DNA of 64,000 nt, from assembly GCA_022843145.1 (NCBI GenBank), contig JALHOF010000003.1, positions 210,066 through 274,065 of the forward strand, given 5' to 3'. The position numbers and the translations under genes were made by a program. This DNA is from Hyphomicrobium sp. (lineage in GTDB: Bacteria > Pseudomonadota > Alphaproteobacteria > Rhizobiales > Hyphomicrobiaceae). Under the pieces are notes generated by a model. The model was not told where the DNA came from and made no database searches. It worked only from the letters and a program-made list of their open reading frames with translations. This document shows, piece by piece, positions 47,127 through 57,316 of the stretch. The number at the start of each line of letters is the position of its first letter. The first letter of the stretch is position 1.

Positions 47127-48593
47127 ATGCTTTCGGCATTCATGTCGGTGAGCTGTGCGCGACGGCTAAGGGCTGTGGCTGCGATGTCGTGCGCGCTGGT
47201 CGCGATCACGGCGGTGCTGCCGTCCATTGCGGCTCGCGCCGACACGCTCAACCAGGCACTTTCATCGACCTATAAATACAGCCCCAGGCTCGACGCCGAG
47301 CGGGCGCGGTTGCGCGCCACCGACGAGGAAGTCGCTCGCGCAATGTCGGGGTATCGGCCCAATATCAGCGGTCAGGCCGACGTCACCTATCAGGACAACC
47401 GCAGCCGGCCCGCGGGCATCAACAACGGCGGCAATACGTCGAAGGGTTACTCGATCAACCTCGTGCAGCCGCTGTTCCGTGGCTTCCAGACGACAAACGC
47501 CGTGAACGAGGCCGAATCGCTGGTGCGGTCGGGTCGTGAGACGCTGCGCGACGTCGAGCGGCAGGTGCTGCTGGAGGCGGTCACGGCCTATATGGATGTG
47601 GTGCGCGATCAGGCGGTCGTGCGGCTGCAAGAAAACAACGTGACGGTGCTCTCGCGCGAACTGAAAGCGACGCAGGATCGTTTCGCGGTCGGCGAGGTCA
47701 CGCGGACCGACGTGTCGCAGGCTATCGCCCGCCGTGCCGGTTCGGTGTCGCAGCTCGATCTGGCGCGCGCCAACCTCAAGACGAGCCGTGGCTCGTATGA
47801 GCGCGTCACCGGCAATCCGCCGTCGAACTTGCGCGATCCGCCGGTGCCGGAGCGGCAGCTTCCCAAGTCGTTGGAAGAGGCACTGTCGACAGGCGCGCGC
47901 GAGAATGCGCTTCTGGTGGCGGCGCTCTATCGCGAGCAGGGCGCGCGCTACACGGTCGATCGCATCCGCGGCGAGTTGCTGCCGTCGGTGCAGCTCGAGG
48001 CGAGCTATGCGGAGCGTTTCGATCCGAGCCGGACGACCGAGGAAAGTGAAACCGGTACGGTCGCGACACGGATGACGGTGCCGATCTACGAGGGCGGCGA
48101 GGTTTACGCGCGCGTTCGTCAGGCGAAGCACACGCACGTCTCGCGGATGCAGGAAATCGAGCAGGTCAGGACGGAAGTCCGCCAGGGCGTGGTCGCGGCA
48201 TGGTCGCAGCTGCAGGCCGCGCGCGCGCAGCTTGTTTCCGACAAGACGCAGGTCGACGCCAACCAGACGGCATTGGCCGGTGTCCGCGAGGAAGAGAAGG
48301 TCGGCCAGCGTACGCTGCTCGACGTGCTCAACGCCGAGCAGGAGTTGCTCAATTCGCAGGTCACGCTGGAAACGACACGCCGCAATCTCATCGTCGCGGC
48401 GTACTCGGTGATCGGCGCCGTCGGCCGTCTCGATGCGCTGACGCTCGGCACGGCGGCGACCGTCTACGATCCCGAGGAGCACTATATCGAGGTGCGCCGC
48501 AAGTGGTGGGGCCTGTCGATCACGCATGACGACGGTCGCCGCGAACGCGTCGACCTGTGGGAGAGCCACGGTCGTCACCATCCGGTGAAGTGA
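47127..48593 (+). CDS. tolC: TolC-family outer membrane protein (copy 2)
   Basis: The 488-aa product is a paralogue of the preceding gene. It has a signal peptide (ALVAITAVLPSIAARAD), TLNQALSSTYKYSPRLDAERARLRATDEE, GYSINLVQPLFRGFQTTN, VPIYEGGEVYARVRQAKHTHVSRMQEIEQ and EEKVGQRTLLDVLNAEQELLNSQV, ending with KWWGLSITHDDGRRERVDLWE. Long identical blocks with copy 1 mark a tandem duplication, with divergence in the surface-exposed parts. Confidence 0.95.
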   Translation: MLSAFMSVSCARRLRAVAAMSCALVAITAVLPSIAARADTLNQALSSTYKYSPRLDAERARLRATDEEVARAMSGYRPNISGQADVTYQDNRSRPAGINNGGNTSKGYSINLVQPLFRGFQTTNAVNEAESLVRSGRETLRDVERQVLLEAVTAYMDVVRDQAVVRLQENNVTVLSRELKATQDRFAVGEVTRTDVSQAIARRAGSVSQLDLARANLKTSRGSYERVTGNPPSNLRDPPVPERQLPKSLEEALSTGARENALLVAALYREQGARYTVDRIRGELLPSVQLEASYAERFDPSRTTEESETGTVATRMTVPIYEGGEVYARVRQAKHTHVSRMQEIEQVRTEVRQGVVAAWSQLQAARAQLVSDKTQVDANQTALAGVREEEKVGQRTLLDVLNAEQELLNSQVTLETTRRNLIVAAYSVIGAVGRLDALTLGTAATVYDPEEHYIEVRRKWWGLSITHDDGRRERVDLWESHGRHHPVK

Positions 48594-49111
48594 TCCCGTT
48601 CAAGACGTTATGCTTGTTTATTCATGTGATGTCTGAGGCGGCGCTCTCGCCGCCTCGTTTCCTGCCTGACCGGACGAATGACGTTATCGGGGCGATTTGA
48701 TCGTTTCTTGGAAAGCGTCCGAACACCTTGCGATTGCTCGCGCCACACCGTGGCCCAGATCACACGTTGAACTCACGCTGGAAACACACGCTGGCCGATC
48801 GCGCGATGCTCGTGCTTTCAACGCTGTCGCGTGGCCGGATCGGCCTGCGTGTGCAACCTGAGGATGGCGTGCATCCTTCGATTGATGCGCGCGTTCTGGC
48901 GTTGTACGACCTTAAGCATGTTTGGCGAAAACTCCGCTGCGTTGCAAAAGAAGCGCACGGAGCATCCGGTGGTGGGGTGGATCGCGATGCGACCGGCGGG
49001 CATCGAAAGCCGAGGGCGATATCGGGTTCAGCAGCACTGTGACGAGATGCGAGCAGAGCAATTGCCGCGAAGCCCCATGTGGGATTTTGCGAGCCTGGGA
49101 CAGGTAGGGTC
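48594..49111. other. 518-bp intergenic region downstream of tolC copy 2
   Basis: It starts with a terminator (48635-48663). The rest has short open frames on both strands without ribosome-binding sites or recognisable products. It probably carries the promoter of the PopZ-like gene. Confidence 0.45.
48635..48663 (+). terminator. Rho-independent terminator after tolC copy 2
   Basis: GAGGCGGCG (48635-48643) and CGCCGCCTC (48648-48656) form a 9-bp stem with a CTCT loop, followed by GTTTCCT. Confidence 0.75.
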
Positions 49112-51064
49112 ATGAGCAGACCGGAAGCGGCTTCCGAGCCGAGCATGGACGATATCCTCGCTTCCATCCGCAAAATCATCGCGGAGGAACCGGCAGCGGT
49201 TCGCGCACCGCCTGATCCGCGCGGCACGGCGCGTCCGAATTCAAGTGCTCCGGTTGCAGCTCAGCCAGTCCAGCCGGCAGCAGCCCAGGTTGCGGCGGCG
49301 GTCCCGAATGCAGCCGTGGCAAAGCCGTCGAATGCACCGATGCCGGCGGCAAGGCCTGCGGCGGGCCTGAGCCCGGGCCCAGCCACCGCGTCGGCAGCGG
49401 CGCCCGCGCCCGCAACCCTGTCGCGCGCGCTCAACGGTTTGTCGACTTCGCCGGCCGCCGCGCCTCATGCTCCCAAGCCATCGGCGACTTCGGCCAGTTC
49501 GGCGGTATTCGACGACCTCGACGATCTGCTCGAAGCGCCGCCCGCCTCGCCGTTGCGTCCTGCCGCGTCGGCAATGCCCTCGGCTGCGGCAACAGCATCA
49601 GCTCCCGCACCAGGCGCCGCGGCCGCGAGTGCGCGCCCTGCAACGAAGCCGGTCCCGCCCGCGAAAGCTCCGAGCCCGCAAGCGCCTTCTGTTGCCGCGC
49701 CACAATCCGTTGCACGCCCCGCGAACGCGCCGCAGGCTGCTGCTGCCCCCGCGGAGCGGATACCTGCACGCACTGCGACGGATGGACCGCGCAGCTTCGA
49801 CGAGTTGTTGCGCGCCCGCCCGGCTGATCCGTCAGCGCCGGGTTCGAAAATGGAACTCGACGCCGCCCAGCCCCACGCATCGCTGGGCGATCTCGGATCG
49901 GTGGTGCCGACGCGGGGCGGCTTCGGCGCGCCCGCTGTCGAGACGCCACCGCAAGCGAGCGCCGATCCGTTCCAGTGGAGCGGTCCGAAGTTCGGGCAAA
50001 AGGCTGCGCCGGCTGCCGAGTCGCCGCCATTCGGCGCGTCCGTGCTCAAGTCCGCGCCGCAGACGCACGCGACGATGACGCCCGGGACGATGACCCCCGC
50101 GCCGCTGGCCCCTGCTGCGCCCATCGCAGCCGAACCGGAGCCCGCGGAACTGTCGCGGTATGAAGTGATCGCGGCGATGCCGGCCCCTGCGGCCCAGCCA
50201 GCCGCTGCGTCTTTCGCGCAGTCCGTTGCGCCGCAAGTTGCTCCGCGCAGCGAAGCGGTTCCGCAATCGCCCAAGGTCGAAACGTCCGAGGCGCGCGCCA
50301 AGCCGGCGCTGGCCCAGGCTGTGCCGGCTGCCGCTGCGCCGTCGGTCGCGCCACCATCACCTGCGATGCCGAGCCCCATCGTACAGGCACCAAAGAGCGC
50401 CGTGGATGCGATGCCGGTCGCGACGATGGCGCCGATGATGTCGCCCGTGATGAATCCTGTGTTGCCCGGCGCACCGGCGGTGACTGCCGCGAGTGGGATG
50501 CCGCTGGCGTCCGAGGCGCTGGCTCCGCTCGACACAGGCGATATCGGTGAGACCAGCGAAGCCGGTTTCGAGGCGGCCGCGATCGAGAGCACGGCCGCCG
50601 CGGCGTCCGCTTTGGGCGCGCTCGCCGCAGGGTTGGCCGCGTCGTCGAAGTCGATGATGCCGCCGCTCTCAGTCTCACCAGGATCGGCGCCGGTTGCGGC
50701 TGTCGAGCCGGTGCTGCCGAAGCCGGTGCCGGCAGTGGAGGTGATCCCTGCCGTAGTCGTGACCGCGCAGCCGGTGAAGACGACCGACGTATTGCCGTCG
50801 ATGGCGGCGGCGCCGGTCAGCATGCCCCAGCCGTCAGCGCCGTCCGTGACCGTCGTCTCCGCGTCACCGGCCGCAGCCACCGTGGCGTCCGCCGTCGCAG
50901 AACCCGCGCCCGTCCGGTCGCTCGACGACACGGTCGCCGACCTGCTCAGGCCGATGCTGCGCCAGTGGTTATCGGAGAACATGCCGCGCATCGTCGAGAA
51001 GGCGCTGCGGATCGAGGTCGCCGAGAGCGTGCGCGGGATCGTCCCGCCGCCAAAGAGTGAATGA
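49112..51064 (+). CDS. PopZ / DUF2497-family polar organizing protein
   Basis: The 650-aa, very Ala/Pro-rich protein has the two conserved ends of the family: SEPSMDDILASIRKIIAEEP at the N-terminus and VADLLRPMLRQWLSENMPRIVEKALRIEVAESVRGIVP at the C-terminus. The long disordered middle is much longer than in Caulobacter PopZ (about 177 aa). PopZ forms polar condensates that anchor ParB/parS and cell-cycle regulators. Position upstream of valS is typical for the order. Confidence 0.82.
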   Translation: MSRPEAASEPSMDDILASIRKIIAEEPAAVRAPPDPRGTARPNSSAPVAAQPVQPAAAQVAAAVPNAAVAKPSNAPMPAARPAAGLSPGPATASAAAPAPATLSRALNGLSTSPAAAPHAPKPSATSASSAVFDDLDDLLEAPPASPLRPAASAMPSAAATASAPAPGAAAASARPATKPVPPAKAPSPQAPSVAAPQSVARPANAPQAAAAPAERIPARTATDGPRSFDELLRARPADPSAPGSKMELDAAQPHASLGDLGSVVPTRGGFGAPAVETPPQASADPFQWSGPKFGQKAAPAAESPPFGASVLKSAPQTHATMTPGTMTPAPLAPAAPIAAEPEPAELSRYEVIAAMPAPAAQPAAASFAQSVAPQVAPRSEAVPQSPKVETSEARAKPALAQAVPAAAAPSVAPPSPAMPSPIVQAPKSAVDAMPVATMAPMMSPVMNPVLPGAPAVTAASGMPLASEALAPLDTGDIGETSEAGFEAAAIESTAAAASALGALAAGLAASSKSMMPPLSVSPGSAPVAAVEPVLPKPVPAVEVIPAVVVTAQPVKTTDVLPSMAAAPVSMPQPSAPSVTVVSASPAAATVASAVAEPAPVRSLDDTVADLLRPMLRQWLSENMPRIVEKALRIEVAESVRGIVPPPKSE

Positions 51065-51103
51065 ACGGCGGACGCGAGCGGCCGGTCATGAACCCGTAAT
51101 TCA

Positions 51104-51133
51104 GGGGCGCTTCGGCGCCCCCTTCGTTTTTTG
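51104..51133 (+). terminator. Rho-independent terminator between popZ-like gene and valS
   Basis: GGGGCGC-TTCG-GCGCCCC (51104-51121) with a UUCG loop, then CTTCGTTTTTT. Confidence 0.85.
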
Positions 51134-51353
51134 GAGGCGGACTGGACGGCCCGTTGGGGCGTGGCCGACCCAAGCTCGGGCCAGTGCATTCGCAGGCTTT
51201 GATTTGGCCTTCGGTTGCCCGCCAGCAACCGGGCGTGTTGACAGCGCCGGAGGGCCGGTCTTACGTCCGCCGGGGACCAATGAGGCCTTGCCCGGCCCGT
51301 CGCCGTCCCGCCCGCCCGATCGTTCGTCCGTCAACAAGTGAGCCGCAACGCAC

Positions 51354-54275
51354 ATGCTCGAGAAGACCTATCAGCCGTCGGCCATCGAACCGCGCGTGAA
51401 TGACGAATGGGACAAGGCGGGGGCGTTCAAGGCGGGCAGTGGCGCGGTCGCGGGCAAATCCGGCGGCAAGAATACGGGTTACGCGATCGTCATTCCGCCG
51501 CCGAACGTCACCGGCTCCTTGCACATGGGTCACGCGCTCAACAACACCCTGCAGGACGTCCTGATCCGCTTCGAGCGGATGCGCGGCCGTGACGTGCTGT
51601 GGCAGCCGGGGCTGGACCACGCCGGCATTGCGACGCAGATGGTGGTCGAGAGGAAGCTTGCTGCTGAGAAGAAGCCGTCGCGCCGTGAGATGGGCCGCGA
51701 GGCGTTCCTCAAAGAAGTGTGGTCTTGGAAGGAGGAGAGTGGCGGCACCATCGTCAACCAGTTGAAGCGGCTCGGCGCGTCCTGCGATTGGTCACGCGAG
51801 CGCTTCACGATGGGCAAGGACGGGACCGCGGACGATCCGATGATGAAGGCCGTCGTCAAGGTTTTCGTCGAATTGCACAAGAAGGGCCTGATCTACAAGG
51901 ACAAGCGGCTCGTCAACTGGGACCCGAAATTCCAGACGGCGATTTCGGATCTCGAAGTGGTGCCGGTCGAAAAGCGCGGCAGCTTTACGTGGACGGCGGG
52001 TGATCCGGAAAAGCCGTTCGATGCGGCGGCGTTGGCGAAGGCGCTGGCCAAGGACCCGTCCGGCCACATGTACCATTTCCGCTATCCGCTGGCGGCGCCG
52101 ACCGACAGTTATGACAAGGATCACATCGTCGTCGCGACGACGCGGCCGGAGACGATGCTGGGCGATAGCGGCGTCGCGGTGCATCCCGAGGACGGGCGTT
52201 ACGCGGCGCTGCTGGCGGCGCATTCGAAAGTGCGTCTGCCGCTCGTCGATCGCGTGATCCCGATCGTCGCGGACGAGTATTCCGATCCGGAGAAGGGAAC
52301 GGGCGCGGTCAAGATCACACCCGCGCACGACTTCAACGACTTCGAGGTCGGCAAGCGGCACGACCTCGCGCAGATCAACGTGCTCGACGCGCACGGCAAG
52401 ATGACGAGCGACGTGCCGGATGCGTATCGCGGGCTCGACCGGTTCGAGGCGCGGAAGAAGATCGTCACCGATCTCGCCGCACTCGGGCTCTTGGAGAAGA
52501 TCGAACCGACGACGCACACCGTGCCGCACGGCGACCGCTCGGGCGTGGTGATCGAGCCGTGGCTGACCGACCAGTGGTACGTGAACGCGGCCGAGATGGC
52601 GAAGCCGGCGATTGCGGCTGTCGAAAACGGCACGACGCAGTTCGTGCCGAAGAACTGGGAGAAGACGTATTTCGAGTGGATGCGCAACATCCAGCCGTGG
52701 TGCATTTCGCGGCAACTGTGGTGGGGCCATCAGATCCCGGCGTGGTACGGGCCGAAGAAAACCGGACCAGATCGGTACTATTTGGGACTGACCGGAGATG
52801 ATTCAGTAGAGGTCTTCTGTGCTGAAAGCGAAGCCGATGCGCTCAGTGTTATGCGCAAATACTATGGTGGCCGAGCGATCGAGATCGTGAATGATCGGAA
52901 GAAGGCCAAGACTGCTTTTGACGTTCGTGCGGCTAACCAGAATGAGATAGTCCCGGTCTGGCGCGATGAGGACGTGCTCGATACGTGGTTTTCGTCGGCG
53001 TTGTGGCCGTTCTCGACGATGGGCTGGCCAGACAAGACCAAGGAACTCGACAAGTACTATCCGACCGCCGTGCTGGTGACGGGCTTCGACATCATCTTCT
53101 TCTGGGTCGCCCGGATGATGATGATGGGCCTGCACTTCATGGACGACGTGCCGTTCCGCGACGTCTACATCCATGCCCTCGTCCGCGACGAGAAAGGGCA
53201 GAAGATGTCGAAGTCGAAGGGCAACGTGATGGACCCCCTCGACCTCATCGACAAGTACGGCGCGGACGCGCTGCGCTTCACGCTGGCGGCGATGGCGGCG
53301 CAGGGCCGCGACATCAAGCTCGCCCCGGCGCGCGTCGAGGGCTACCGCAATTTCGCGACCAAGCTGTGGAACGCGGCGCGTTTCGCGGAAATGAACGAGT
53401 GTGTGCGCCGCCGCGACTTCGACCCGGCATCGATCAAGGAGCCGGTCAACCGCTGGATCGCGGGCGAGACGGAACGGGCGGCCCAGGGCGTCACAGCCGC
53501 GCTCGAAGCCTACAAGTTCAACGAGGCGGCGGGCACCGCGTATGAGTTCGTGTGGGGTATCTTCTGCGACTGGTATCTCGAGCTGATCAAGCCGATGCTG
53601 GCCGAGGGGGCCGACGACCGCGCCAAGACCGAGACGCGCGCGACGGTGGCGTGGGTGCTCGACCAGATCCTGAAGTTGTTGCACCCGTTCATGCCCTTCA
53701 TCACCGAAGAGCTGTGGGCGCACATGGTCGAGCATGGCGTGGCGCGGCAGCGATTGTTGTGCGTCAGCCAATGGCCGGAGCTGAAGGGCCTCGCCGATCC
53801 CAGGGTCGACGAGGAGATCGGCTGGGTGGTGGCGCTGGTGTCGGAAATCCGCTCCGTGCGCAACGAGATGAACGTGCCGGCATCGGCCAAGATCCCGCTC
53901 GTGATCGCGGGAGGCGACGGAGCGCTGCGCGAGCGCACGGTGCGCAACGAGGATATGCTGAAGCGGCTCGCGCGGCTCGATGTCATCTCGTTCGAGAAGA
54001 CAGCGCCGAAGGGTGCCGCGGTGATCGTCGTCGGCGAGACCATGGCCGCGCTGCCGCTTGCGGGCATCATCGACATGGGCGCGGAGGCCAAGCGGCTGCA
54101 GAAGGAAATCGCGGCGGCGGACAGCGATCTCGGCAAGATGAACGCGAAGCTCGACAACCCGAACTTCGTCGAGCGCGCCAAGCCCGAAGCCATCGAGGAA
54201 GCGCGCGAGCGCAAGGCGGAACTCGAAGGCCAGATCAAGAAGCTCTCGGCGCAGTTGAAGCGCATCGAGGCGTAA
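51354..54275 (+). CDS. valS: Valyl-tRNA synthetase
   Basis: The 973-aa class I synthetase charges tRNA-Val. It has the HIGH motif as HMGH (GSLHMGHALN, near residue 57), the editing domain at about 230-370 with TTRPETMLGDSGVAVHPED, the KMSKS loop near 617 (GQKMSKSKGNVMDP), an anticodon-binding domain and a C-terminal coiled coil (EAKRLQKEIAAADSDLGKMNAKLDNPNFVERAKPEAIEEAR). Length is normal and no defects are visible. Confidence 0.98.
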   Translation: MLEKTYQPSAIEPRVNDEWDKAGAFKAGSGAVAGKSGGKNTGYAIVIPPPNVTGSLHMGHALNNTLQDVLIRFERMRGRDVLWQPGLDHAGIATQMVVERKLAAEKKPSRREMGREAFLKEVWSWKEESGGTIVNQLKRLGASCDWSRERFTMGKDGTADDPMMKAVVKVFVELHKKGLIYKDKRLVNWDPKFQTAISDLEVVPVEKRGSFTWTAGDPEKPFDAAALAKALAKDPSGHMYHFRYPLAAPTDSYDKDHIVVATTRPETMLGDSGVAVHPEDGRYAALLAAHSKVRLPLVDRVIPIVADEYSDPEKGTGAVKITPAHDFNDFEVGKRHDLAQINVLDAHGKMTSDVPDAYRGLDRFEARKKIVTDLAALGLLEKIEPTTHTVPHGDRSGVVIEPWLTDQWYVNAAEMAKPAIAAVENGTTQFVPKNWEKTYFEWMRNIQPWCISRQLWWGHQIPAWYGPKKTGPDRYYLGLTGDDSVEVFCAESEADALSVMRKYYGGRAIEIVNDRKKAKTAFDVRAANQNEIVPVWRDEDVLDTWFSSALWPFSTMGWPDKTKELDKYYPTAVLVTGFDIIFFWVARMMMMGLHFMDDVPFRDVYIHALVRDEKGQKMSKSKGNVMDPLDLIDKYGADALRFTLAAMAAQGRDIKLAPARVEGYRNFATKLWNAARFAEMNECVRRRDFDPASIKEPVNRWIAGETERAAQGVTAALEAYKFNEAAGTAYEFVWGIFCDWYLELIKPMLAEGADDRAKTETRATVAWVLDQILKLLHPFMPFITEELWAHMVEHGVARQRLLCVSQWPELKGLADPRVDEEIGWVVALVSEIRSVRNEMNVPASAKIPLVIAGGDGALRERTVRNEDMLKRLARLDVISFEKTAPKGAAVIVVGETMAALPLAGIIDMGAEAKRLQKEIAAADSDLGKMNAKLDNPNFVERAKPEAIEEARERKAELEGQIKKLSAQLKRIEA

Positions 54276-54297
54276 GGCGCTCGAAGCCCGAATGCCG

Positions 54298-54999
54298 TCA
54301 GGCGGCGGGCTTGGCAAAGAACGCGAAGGTGTGACGCATGTCGTGGTCGACGCCGTGGCGGTGGACGCCGAGCGGCGGAAACTCGATCGGGGTGAAGCGG
54401 CGGAGGGCGGCAAGGCCGGGCACGTCGAAGGGCGCGTGGCGGGCGACATCGTTCCAGCCGACGACGAGATGTCCGCCGGGGCGCAAGGCGGTCCAAGCGG
54501 CCTCGATAGAACGCTCGGCCTCGGCCGGGTCGTCAAGGCCCCAGCCGAAGACGCCGTTGCAGATGACGAGGTCGAGCGAGCCGGGGGCGTGCATGTCGCT
54601 GAGGCGGCGCATCGGGGCGACCTGATGGATCGTGGCGCCGAAACGCGCGCGCGCCGGGTCGGGGTCGATGGTCGCGAACGACTTGAAGCTCATTCGCCGC
54701 GCGTACCCGGCGGTGTACCAGTCGCAGCCGACGAACAAGATGCGGCGATGCGCGGGACTGAGCTGGTAGTAGGGGAAGATGACGTTCTCGAGCACCGCGC
54801 GGTCGGCGGAGTCCTGGTAAAATACCGCGCCGAGGCGCTGGGCGGCTGCCATCAGCGTTTCGCGGGCGAGGCGTTGCGTGCGGCGAGCGATGCGCGCGGC
54901 GAAAGGCGGACGGGGCGGATATGTTTCGGCGTTGGCCAAGCCGGCACCGACCGGGGCGGGAAGGTGGCGGAAAATGCCGGCGGAGAGAAGTTTCGGCAT
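54298..54999 (-). CDS. Class I SAM-dependent methyltransferase
   Basis: From ATG 54999 the product is 233 aa: RRILFVGCDWYTAGYARRMSFKSFATIDPDPARA (SAM-binding motif I and the acidic strand 2 end), SLDLVICNGVFGWGLDD, AWTALRPGGHLVVGWND and a GVHRHGVDHDMRHTFAFF end. The frame is open up to 55188, but the extra residues are not protein-like. The substrate is unknown. It converges with valS across 22 bp. Confidence 0.7.
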   Translation of the reverse strand: MPKLLSAGIFRHLPAPVGAGLANAETYPPRPPFAARIARRTQRLARETLMAAAQRLGAVFYQDSADRAVLENVIFPYYQLSPAHRRILFVGCDWYTAGYARRMSFKSFATIDPDPARARFGATIHQVAPMRRLSDMHAPGSLDLVICNGVFGWGLDDPAEAERSIEAAWTALRPGGHLVVGWNDVARHAPFDVPGLAALRRFTPIEFPPLGVHRHGVDHDMRHTFAFFAKPAA

Positions 55000-55159
55000 G
55001 TGCGGGGAAGGGCTCGACTGTTCGGGATCGCCACGTGCGCCGGACGGTGGCGCCGCATTCGCTGACAGTTCTACCCGAGAAACGCCGATTTCCGACCAGG
55101 GACCTCGGCATTGCGTTAATGGGGCGTACGGAGTCTCTTTAACGTGGCAGTAGCGGGTG

Positions 55160-55912
55160 TCAGCGCTCTTGCGGGTCGTCAGTGCCATCAGCAGGTGCGG
55201 TTGAGGCGGAGGCGCGGCTGGCTAGGCGCGGTGCCGCCGCGGCGCGGAGCTGCGAAACCAAGCCGCCCGTCGATACACCGCCGCCGCCGAGAGCCGAAGG
55301 CGGCTTCTCCTGCTTGAGGTGCAGCGACACCAGCTTCCATTCGAAGCCCTTGAACTCGAGGACGCCCGCGAACGATCGGGTCGGGTCGGACTTGTCGGCC
55401 ATCTCCATCTCGAAGCGCGTCGGCGACGTGAAGGTGGCGCGGCGCACGCGCGACCAGGCGCGTTGCATGCGGGCGGGGAGATTGGCGAGTGTCTTGGGCT
55501 CCTCGGCGTAACCAACCGCGCCGCGATAGGTCTGGCGGTAGGCGAAGAGCTTCGGCAGGCCTTCGGCGTTGGCGTAGGTGTCGACCATGCGGTCAACGGC
55601 GCTCTTGCCGAGGTAAGTCTTGAAGCGCTGCCACAGCGACGGCCTGGGCGACGGCGTGGCGGCGGGGGGCGGGCTTTCGTTCGTGGCATCAGGCGCGGGT
55701 GCGACGTCCGACGCGGGCAGATCGAGTGCGGCCGCGGCAAGCGAGACCTTGAGCGTCTCCTTGATCCGATCCCACTCGATCTTGTCGGCGAGGTATGTGG
55801 AGTCGCCGTCCTTGACTGCTTCGCGGATGTTCCATGCCGTCACGAACGGCGCCGCGACATAGCCCGAGGCGGTGGCGAAAAGCAGCATGGCCATCAGCAA
55901 CAATTTGCGCAT
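55160..55912 (-). CDS. DUF2939-family envelope protein
   Basis: The 250-aa product starts with a signal anchor (KLLLMAMLLFATASGYVAAPFVTAW) and the DUF2939 hallmark NIREAVKDGDSTYLADKIEWDRIKETLKVSL. It continues with a Pro-rich linker and a second folded part (VDRMVDTYANAEGLPKLF ... FEWKLVSLHL). The family is exported and of unknown function. Confidence 0.77.
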   Translation of the reverse strand: MRKLLLMAMLLFATASGYVAAPFVTAWNIREAVKDGDSTYLADKIEWDRIKETLKVSLAAAALDLPASDVAPAPDATNESPPPAATPSPRPSLWQRFKTYLGKSAVDRMVDTYANAEGLPKLFAYRQTYRGAVGYAEEPKTLANLPARMQRAWSRVRRATFTSPTRFEMEMADKSDPTRSFAGVLEFKGFEWKLVSLHLKQEKPPSALGGGGVSTGGLVSQLRAAAAPRLASRASASTAPADGTDDPQER

Positions 55913-56065
55913 CTATCACCCTCACGGAGCCCTAGGCGTTTTGACCACAGGCCGCGACTTCGCACGGAACCGAATTAACCATGAGAATGGGGCGTCATCG
56001 GGCGGCAAAAAAGGCGAAGCGGCGATACGACGCGGTAAACGCGGGAAAGATGTTATCGGCAAAGC

Positions 56066-57316
56066 CTAGGGTGAGCCGCCGTCGCTTCGTTTGGCTGGGC
56101 CGCAGATGGCACGGAGCGCAGCCCAGTCGCTGGCCGAAACGGCGGGCGTCGACGGATAGCGGGGCTGGCTCGCGACGAGGCGGGCACGTTCGGCCGACTG
56201 CGGATGCGTGCTCAAGATGTCGAACGAGCCGCCGGTTCGCGGCTTGGCCGGTTCGCGCGGGGGCGCCCTGTCGGCCTTGTCGCCGCTCGCTTGCGGCCGG
56301 TCCTTTTCACCGCTCGGCTGAGGTGAGACGCGCGCGAAGAAGTCGGCGAGCCCTTGCGGCGAGATGGATGCCTCGCGGAGGATGCGGATCGCGTGCTGAT
56401 CGGCTTCGCGCTCGGCGCTGCGGGTGTAGGAGAGTTGCGCGAGGAGAACGCCGATATTGCCCATAGCGCCGCCAGATCCGCCGAACACGAGGTCGGTCGC
56501 GGCGGCGAGGCCAAGGGCGCGCACGATGCCGGCCTCGGGGTGCATCTCGATGCCGTGCCCCATTTCGTGGGCGAGCACGCCCGCCACCTCGTCGGCGCTG
56601 CGCGATTTCTCGATCAGTCCGCGGGTCAGTACGATCTGTTCGCCCGGCGCGGCGAAAGCGTTGACGAGGTTCCAATCGACGACGGTCACCTTGAACGGCT
56701 TTGGGCCGCGCGCGGCGTCGGACAGCCTGACGACGAGCTTGTCGAGTGCGGCGCGACCGTCGGACACGTCGCACACCTTGCGGCCGGTGGTCATCGAGCC
56801 GACGACGCGACCGCCGAGCGCCACGCGCGTGCCGTCGGGAATGAGGCGTGCGATGCCGCGAGCCGGAGACAGATCGACGGCCCAGATGCCAGCGGCGGCC
56901 AGCAGCAGCGCCGCCGCCGCCCACAGCCACGGCCTTGCATGCCCCCAGCGGGCGGCGCTGGTCGTCAGATGCGGGGCGAGTTCGCGCAGCCTGCGGGCGA
57001 AACCACCCTCGGTGACGAACAGCGTGGCGTCGGGAACGTAGCGATAGGCGAGGAGGGCGTCGGTGGCGTGCGGGCCCAATGGGGCGCCCGTTGTCAGGCC
57101 GCCATAAGGCCAGAACAGGATTTCGCGCGGGGCGGTGCGCGTGATTTCGATGCCGGTCTCGGTCAGCCGGACCTCGACATCGGTCGTGGTGGCGGATTGG
57201 CCGTCGCCGTAGCGGCCGGCGAAGGTCGGGCCGAACGCCGAATCGGACGGCGGTTGATCCGATCGAGCTGTTTCGTTGCCGCCCGCGGGGCCGCTCTGTT
57301 CAGAAGGCATCGACAT
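56066..57316 (-). CDS. M48-family metallopeptidase
   Basis: The 416-aa product has an N-terminal domain, a membrane helix at about 130-147 (PWLWAAAALLLAAAGIWAV), then the M48 catalytic domain with HEMGH (AHEMGHGIEMHPE) and the distal Glu in AEREADQHAI. The C-terminal tail ends in STHPQSAERARLV, typical of the family. Two ATGs (57316, 57310) are equally possible starts. It overlaps the end of the upstream yjgN-like gene by 17 bp, so the two are translationally coupled. Confidence 0.88.
   Translation of the reverse strand: MSMPSEQSGPAGGNETARSDQPPSDSAFGPTFAGRYGDGQSATTTDVEVRLTETGIEITRTAPREILFWPYGGLTTGAPLGPHATDALLAYRYVPDATLFVTEGGFARRLRELAPHLTTSAARWGHARPWLWAAAALLLAAAGIWAVDLSPARGIARLIPDGTRVALGGRVVGSMTTGRKVCDVSDGRAALDKLVVRLSDAARGPKPFKVTVVDWNLVNAFAAPGEQIVLTRGLIEKSRSADEVAGVLAHEMGHGIEMHPEAGIVRALGLAAATDLVFGGSGGAMGNIGVLLAQLSYTRSAEREADQHAIRILREASISPQGLADFFARVSPQPSGEKDRPQASGDKADRAPPREPAKPRTGGSFDILSTHPQSAERARLVASQPRYPSTPAVSASDWAALRAICGPAKRSDGGSP

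Noticed and set aside
48728..49042. 104-aa ORF between tolC copy 2 and the popZ-like gene
   Set aside because: No SD, unusual composition, and competing frames of similar length on both strands; treated as intergenic.
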